Assembly (NCBI GenBank): GCA_021794095.1
Contig: JAJYRN010000001.1
Span: forward strand, 347,630 to 411,629
Length of the DNA: 64,000 bases
Reading direction: 5' to 3'
Source of the DNA: Acidobacteriota bacterium
GTDB lineage: Bacteria; Acidobacteriota; Holophagae; Holophagales; Holophagaceae
In this document: one piece after another, positions 60,606-64,000 of the stretch
How the letters are laid out: each line of letters begins with the position of its first letter
How positions within the stretch are numbered: position 1 is the stretch's first letter
The notes under the pieces: generated by a model
Told to the model about the DNA's origin: nothing
The model's database searches: none
What the model saw: the letters and a program-made list of their open reading frames with translations, nothing else
Position numbers and translations under genes: made by a program

Positions 60606-61850
60606 ATGGCCGGACGCACGACCCTACTCGATACCGTGAACCATCAGGTGGACGAAGCCGCCGGCCTGCTCGGCCTTCCCGCCGACCTGCGCGAGCTGAT
60701 GAAGATGCCCTACCGCGAGGTTACCGTCACCCTGCCGGTGCGCATGGATGACGGCACCCTCCGCGTGTTCCGCGGCTACCGCGTGCAGCACAACGGGGTG
60801 CGCGGCCCCCAGATGGGCGGCCTGCGGTTCCATCCGGCGGTGGAGCCCGACGAGATCCGGGCCCTCGCCAGCCTGATGACCTGGGAAACCGCCGTGGTGA
60901 ACCTCCCGCTGGGCGGCGCCATGGGCGGCATCCAGTGCGACCCCGCCCGCATGAGCGGGCATGAGCTGGAGCTGCTCACGCGCCGCTACATCTCAAAAAT
61001 CTCCATGGTACTGGGCCCCACCCGGGATGTGCCCATGCCCGATCTAGGCACCGATGCCCGCACCATGGCCTGGGCCCTGGATGAGTACGGCCGCAAGAAC
61101 GGACACCAGCCGGCCTGCGTCACGGGCAAGCCCCTGGAACTGGGCGGTAGCCGCGGCGGAGATTCGGCGGCGGGCCGCGGTGTGGCCCTCTGTCTCCGGG
61201 AAGCCTGGGAAGGCGTGCTGGGCCGTCCCCTCGCCGGCGCCCGGATCGTCCTCCAGGGATTCGGCCATGTCGGCAGCCAGGCGGCCCGCCAGGTCGCGGC
61301 CCTCGGCGCCCGCGTGGTGGCCGTGGCCGATCTCGGCGGCGCCGTGCACCACCCGGAGGGCCTCGATCCGGCCGCCCTGGAAGCCCATGTCCGCGCCCAC
61401 GCCACCGTGGCCGGCTTTTCCGGTGGCACCGCCCTGGACCCCGCCGCCCTCTGGGCCGAACCCTGCGACATCCTGGTGCCCGCGGCCCTCGGGGGCGTCC
61501 TCGATGAAGCGGCGGCCCGCGCGGTCCAGGCAGCGCTGGTCGTGGAGGGCGCCCACGGGCCCACCACCCTCGAAGGCGAGCGCATCCTCCAGGCCCGCGG
61601 CATCCCGGTGCTTCCGGATGTCCTGGCCTGCGCCGGCGGCGTCACCCTCGCCTACTTCGAATGGGTGCAGAACCTCCAGCAGGCCTTCTGGGACGAGGCC
61701 GATGTGCTGGCCCGGGTGGACCGCACCCTGCTCCAGGCCTTCGCCGACGTGCGAGCCCAGGTGGACCAGCACCGCTGCAGCTGGCGGAACGGCGCCCTGG
61801 CCCTGGCCCTGGGCCGCGTCCACGCGGCCAACGAGCTGCGCGGCTGGTGA
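60606..61850 (+). CDS. Glu/Leu/Phe/Val dehydrogenase family protein lacking the three active-site lysines
   Basis: The 414-residue protein has the full fold: N-terminal substrate domain (VRMDDGTLRVFRGYRVQHN, GLRFHP), MPDLGTDARTMAWALDEYG, VTGKPLELGGS, and a Rossmann domain with GFGHVG. The catalytic set is altered: the lysines equivalent to C. symbiosum K89, K113 and K125 are M70 (PQMGG), E94 (TWETAV) and M106 (GGAMGG). The hinge Asp (MPDLG) is kept, and the usual SxGR after the KP-LGGS motif reads SRGGDS. It is therefore unlikely to be a normal glutamate dehydrogenase. It may be a regulatory partner subunit, a paralogue with new substrate, or a pseudo-enzyme. It overlaps mpg by 4 bases. Confidence 0.85.
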   Translation: MAGRTTLLDTVNHQVDEAAGLLGLPADLRELMKMPYREVTVTLPVRMDDGTLRVFRGYRVQHNGVRGPQMGGLRFHPAVEPDEIRALASLMTWETAVVNLPLGGAMGGIQCDPARMSGHELELLTRRYISKISMVLGPTRDVPMPDLGTDARTMAWALDEYGRKNGHQPACVTGKPLELGGSRGGDSAAGRGVALCLREAWEGVLGRPLAGARIVLQGFGHVGSQAARQVAALGARVVAVADLGGAVHHPEGLDPAALEAHVRAHATVAGFSGGTALDPAALWAEPCDILVPAALGGVLDEAAARAVQAALVVEGAHGPTTLEGERILQARGIPVLPDVLACAGGVTLAYFEWVQNLQQAFWDEADVLARVDRTLLQAFADVRAQVDQHRCSWRNGALALALGRVHAANELRGW

Positions 61851-62431
61851 GCCCGCTCCTGGGCGGGGCGGTGGCGGAAGCCGCACGCAGCCTGCTCGGC
61901 TGCCGTCTGATTCACGGCGAGGTCACCCTCCGCATCACGGAGGTCGAAGCCTACGGAGGGCCAGAGGACAGCGCCAGCCACGCGCGGCACGGACGCACGG
62001 CCCGCAACGCGGTGATGTGGGGCCCCTCGGGCCGCGCCTACCTCTTCTTCTGCTACGGCACCCACTGGATGCTGAACGTGGCGACGGGCCCCGAGGGTCA
62101 AGCCGCCGCCGTGCTCATCCGCGGGGCCGAGGTGGTGGCGGGTCTGGAAACCGTCCTCACCCGGCGCAATGTCACCCGGGCCACACCCACCCTCTGCGCC
62201 GGTCCCGGCAAGGTGGCCCAGGCCCTGGGCCTCGACCGATCCTTCAACGGCCACAATCTCCTGACAGCGGGCGGCCTGAGCCTCCTCCCGGGCCCTGCGC
62301 CCACCCACCTCCTCGCCGGTCCGCGCCTCGGCATCGCCTATGCCACACCCGAGGACCAGGCCCGCCCCTGGCGCTTCGCCGATGGCGACAGCCGCGCTGC
62401 GGCCCAACGGAAGGCGCTCGCGCCCTTGTGA
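61847..62431 (+). CDS. mpg: DNA-3-methyladenine glycosylase (AAG/Mpg family)
   Basis: The 194-residue protein has family motifs LGCRLIHG, ITEVEAYGGPEDSASH (with the catalytic Glu), YLFFCYGTHWMLNV and GPGKVAQALGL. It excises alkylated and deaminated purines in base-excision repair. The GTG start overlaps the preceding stop (GTGA), which suggests translational coupling with the GDH-like gene. The frame is open upstream inside that gene. Confidence 0.92.
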   Translation: MSPLLGGAVAEAARSLLGCRLIHGEVTLRITEVEAYGGPEDSASHARHGRTARNAVMWGPSGRAYLFFCYGTHWMLNVATGPEGQAAAVLIRGAEVVAGLETVLTRRNVTRATPTLCAGPGKVAQALGLDRSFNGHNLLTAGGLSLLPGPAPTHLLAGPRLGIAYATPEDQARPWRFADGDSRAAAQRKALAPL

Positions 62432-62469
62432 AAGGTCCGCCGGCACTCCATACTCAATCTCCCCCCAGT

Positions 62470-62489
62470 CGGCTTCTCGCGGGAAGCCG
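62470..62489 (+). other. Small hairpin between mpg and ssrA
   Basis: CGGCTTC, loop TCGCGG, GAAGCCG: a 7-bp stem, 39 bases after the mpg stop. It may terminate mpg transcripts or lie in the tmRNA leader; there is no T-run. Confidence 0.4.
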
Positions 62490-62512
62490 GGATGCGGGGT
62501 GATCAGCACAAT

Positions 62513-62904
62513 GGGGGTGACCGGTTTCGACAGGTCATGAACCCGGGTGCCTGGTGCAGGCGGGGGTTGGACGGTTGGCCCCCTTATCAAGCCGCCCAAA
62601 CCAAACTGCCAACGATAACTTCGAACTGGCTCTCGCTGCCTAGGGCAACCTAGGTTCCGAGCGAGTCCCCGGGATCTCTGGGTACCGGGCTCGTTAAACC
62701 GCTGAAAGGGTGGCTTCGGCCTGCCGGACAGCGGCACCAGATAGGCCGCCGCGACGCCCCCTGACGGCGGCCGAGATCAGGAGGCGCACGTCCCGAGCGG
62801 CTCGTCCGTTCCCCGCCGGGAGGTTTCAAGAGCGGACCAAGCCTGTGGAAGAGCCGCCATCCGGCATGTCTTGGACGTGGGTTCGACTCCCACCACCTCC
62901 ACCA
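62513..62904 (+). ncRNA. ssrA: tmRNA (transfer-messenger RNA)
   Basis: The 392-nt gene has 5' GGGGGTGACCGGTTTCGACAGG and 3' GGGTTCGACTCCCACCACCTCCACCA, together forming the alanine tRNA-like domain with encoded CCA. The tag reading frame begins GCC at 62608 and ends TAG at 62641-62643, encoding ANDNFELALAA. It works with SmpB (8488-8943) to rescue stalled ribosomes. Its 3' end is a common integration site, and the DNA beyond it is accessory-like. Confidence 0.97.
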
Positions 62905-63027
62905 ACATGGCTTCCGATAACATCCGAAGCCTGCGGAGAAGCACTGTGGAAAAGAACGAAGGATTTTCGAGTTTGAGAATAGCTGGAACCTGGAAACCAG
63001 ACCAGAAACCAGGATTCCGCAGTGCGC

Positions 63028-63151
63028 GCCTAACGGAAAAAGCTAACCGGCCCCGCCTGCACCGAGGCGCTGAGCGAAGCCGAGGAAGACGAACCAAGAG
63101 AGAGGGCACCGGCCAACTCAGGTGGGGTCCGAGTTGAGCGGAGGGTTAGGG
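63028..63151 (-). repeat. attC-like integron recombination site
   Basis: Read on the minus strand, it has R'' GCCCTAAC (63152-63145), a 5-base spacer, then an L box GCTCAAC (63139-63133). A GC-rich stem and loop follow, then the partner L box GTTAGC (63047-63042), a 7-base spacer, and R' GTTAGGC (63034-63028), which fits GTTRRRY. The two L boxes pair with exactly one extrahelical base (position 63136), the hallmark of attC. The central stem continues as GGCCCCGCCTG with CAGGTGGGGTCC. The brnA stop codon lies inside R''. Confidence 0.6.
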
Positions 63152-63370
63152 CTTGGCAGGCCATGCGATTTTGACCCTTCGGTGTTGAGCAACGCAGTCG
63201 CGAAGATACAAGTCGATGAGGCTTTGATATGGGACCCCTGCCTCAAGCGCCATATTCTTGAAGTAGAGGACAACTTCTTCGGAAAGGCGCATGGTGACTG
63301 GCTTCTTGAGTTTCGAAGCGTATGGATTCTTGCGGGCCTTCATCGTGGAGAAATCATATTCGGCTCTCAT
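63146..63370 (-). CDS. brnA: BrnA-like antitoxin
   Basis: The 74-residue protein begins with MRAEYDFSTMKARKNPYA, which matches the BrnA N-terminus. A ribbon-helix-helix follows: PVTMRLSEEVVLYFKNMALEAGVPYQSLIDLYLRDCV. BrnA binds BrnT and represses its own promoter. It overlaps brnT by 4 bases (ATGA), in the usual toxin-first order. GC content is lower than the chromosome backbone. The stop codon is embedded in an attC-like box. Confidence 0.9.
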   Translation of the reverse strand: MRAEYDFSTMKARKNPYASKLKKPVTMRLSEEVVLYFKNMALEAGVPYQSLIDLYLRDCVAQHRRVKIAWPAKP

Positions 63371-63654
63371 GACAATTCACCTCCATAGAATGCGCTCTCA
63401 CGCTTGGTGGCTCTGCGTGCTGAAATAATTCGAATCAGATCACCAGACTCGCGTTCGCAGTGGCAGACAACGAGTACTCGAGCGCTCGAACTCATGCCAA
63501 GCATGATGAATCGGCCTTCAGACGACGAGTGTTCATCGTCATAGAATTGTGTTGCGAATTCATCGTAGAAGACTGACTGGGCCTCCTCGAAGGAGATCCC
63601 GTGCTTCTTGAGGTTGGCCGTAGCCTTGGGTTGATCCCATTCGAATCGGATCAT
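63367..63654 (-). CDS. brnT: BrnT-like ribonuclease toxin
   Basis: The 95-residue protein has the BrnT signature FEWDQPKATANLKKHGISFEEAQSVF, then GRFIMLGMSSSARVLVVCHCER and RIISARRATKRE: a RelE-like fold with the C-terminal basic catalytic residues. It is predicted to cleave mRNA. ATG 63654 is the family start; the frame runs 9 codons further upstream. It heads the brnTA operon inside the putative cassette, with its own promoter and palindromic operator. Confidence 0.92.
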   Translation of the reverse strand: MIRFEWDQPKATANLKKHGISFEEAQSVFYDEFATQFYDDEHSSSEGRFIMLGMSSSARVLVVCHCERESGDLIRIISARRATKRESAFYGGELS

Positions 63655-63656
63655 AC

Positions 63657-63688
63657 ATACAGTGTATTGCGAGTCTTTCACCCGTCAA
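63657..63688 (-). promoter_or_regulatory. brnTA promoter with overlapping palindromic operator
   Basis: On the minus strand TTGACG (63688-63683) and TACACT (63666-63661) are 16 bases apart. The palindrome ATACA-C-TGTAT (63657-63667) overlaps the -10 element, a sensible BrnA autorepression site. The promoter lies within the cassette, so expression would not depend on an external promoter. Confidence 0.55.
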
Positions 63689-63713
63689 GGGGAGCCCTAA
63701 CGAAAGCAGCTGG

Positions 63714-64000
63714 TTATGCCCTTGCTGCCGGTTGGGGCAGCGTTTGGCCAATCGCCCAGATGAAACCGGCCAATTCCCGGGCGATGGCGATACACACCTG
63801 CACCTTCAACTTTCCCCTGGCTTCCAGCAGCCGATAACGGGCGCACAGACGCTTCTGCGCCTTCCAGGCGATCTCCTGAACCTGCTCTGATGCCCGTTCA
63901 GCCCGGCGTTGCAGGACCGCCGTCTTCCTCGCCGGGTAACGATACTGCCAGGCCGCTTCCACCAGCACCCGGCGCACATGCCCATTGCCGGTCTTGGTGA
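63714..64000 (-). CDS. IS110-family transposase, C-terminal part
   Basis: The frame is open at the window's right edge, so only about 95 C-terminal residues are seen. TGNGHVRRVLVEAAW is the conserved C-terminal (transposase_20/IS116-IS110-IS902) motif, followed by a helical tail (KLKVQVCIAIARELAGFIWAIG). IS110 elements use a DEDD recombinase guided by a bridge RNA and lack ordinary terminal inverted repeats. The stop codon is 13 bases from the putative cassette boundary at 63701. Confidence 0.85.
   Translation of the reverse strand, partial: TKTGNGHVRRVLVEAAWQYRYPARKTAVLQRRAERASEQVQEIAWKAQKRLCARYRLLEARGKLKVQVCIAIARELAGFIWAIGQTLPQPAARA

Noticed and set aside
61652..62737. A 361-codon minus-strand open frame across mpg and the 5' half of ssrA
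   Set aside because: It runs antisense through a well-defined gene and a structured RNA. No domain or ribosome site supports it.
62871..63137. 88-codon plus-strand open frame after tmRNA
   Set aside because: It starts inside the tRNA-like end of tmRNA and runs through the attC-like site, with basic low-complexity sequence and no family likeness. The stretch 62905-63027 otherwise shows nothing I can name.

Overview
The window is about 64 kb of high-GC bacterial chromosome with dense, strongly GC-biased genes. I place it in the Acidobacteriota, most likely the Holophagae (Geothrix/Holophaga-like). This rests on two Oar-like TonB-dependent receptors with an N-terminal carboxypeptidase-regulatory domain, a conserved hypothetical starting MITGYNTDVRHG, and a response regulator with a long acidic/proline linker. 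The genus is inference, since no rRNA is present.

Layout. 1-5.5 kb: end of a YeiH-like exporter, a gamma-carbonic-anhydrase-like protein, a PseG-like protein, then a translation block rplM-rpsI, rpsB-tsf, pyrH. 5.5-11.2 kb: enoyl-CoA hydratase, GlcD-type FAD oxidase, DedA protein, smpB, ribE, amino-acid permease. 11.2-19.1 kb: DUF58 protein, cdd, a large TPR protein, fmt-def and a PpiD-like foldase. 19.1-32.3 kb: an orphan ABC ATPase overlapping serS, two lipoproteins, asparaginase, a MerR/B12 regulator, a response regulator, a CYTH phosphatase, a secreted lipase and several unknown envelope proteins. 32.4-41.1 kb: the cell-shape operon mreB-mreC-mreD-mrdA-rodA running into ligA and a Ser/Thr kinase. 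41.1-51.3 kb: glutaredoxin, tRNA-Phe, pyrimidine phosphorylase and two TonB receptors. 51.4-62.4 kb: a PIN toxin-antitoxin pair, a PduO-type adenosyltransferase, pyrE, an arginase-family hydrolase, leuS, a DinG helicase, rlmH, a GDH-like protein and mpg. 62.5-64 kb: tmRNA, then an accessory edge with brnTA and an IS110-type transposase that runs off the window.

Most genes are housekeeping. Functional links include smpB with ssrA (trans-translation), fmt with def (N-terminal formylation and deformylation), and the mre/mrd elongasome.

Four things stand out. (1) serS carries an in-frame 87-codon, very AT-rich insertion between two short direct repeats; removing it leaves a normal-length SerRS. 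(2) The GDH-family protein has lost all three lysines that bind substrate and catalyse in that family. (3) brnTA sits in what looks like a complete integron gene cassette: there is an attC-like fold with an extrahelical base, and the cassette start is complementary to its own R'' box. No integrase is visible. (4) Many intergenic gaps hold palindromic or tandem repeats, several of them with duplicated 3' ends of neighbouring genes. One array is bracketed by an exact 16-bp duplication that preserves both flanking proteins.
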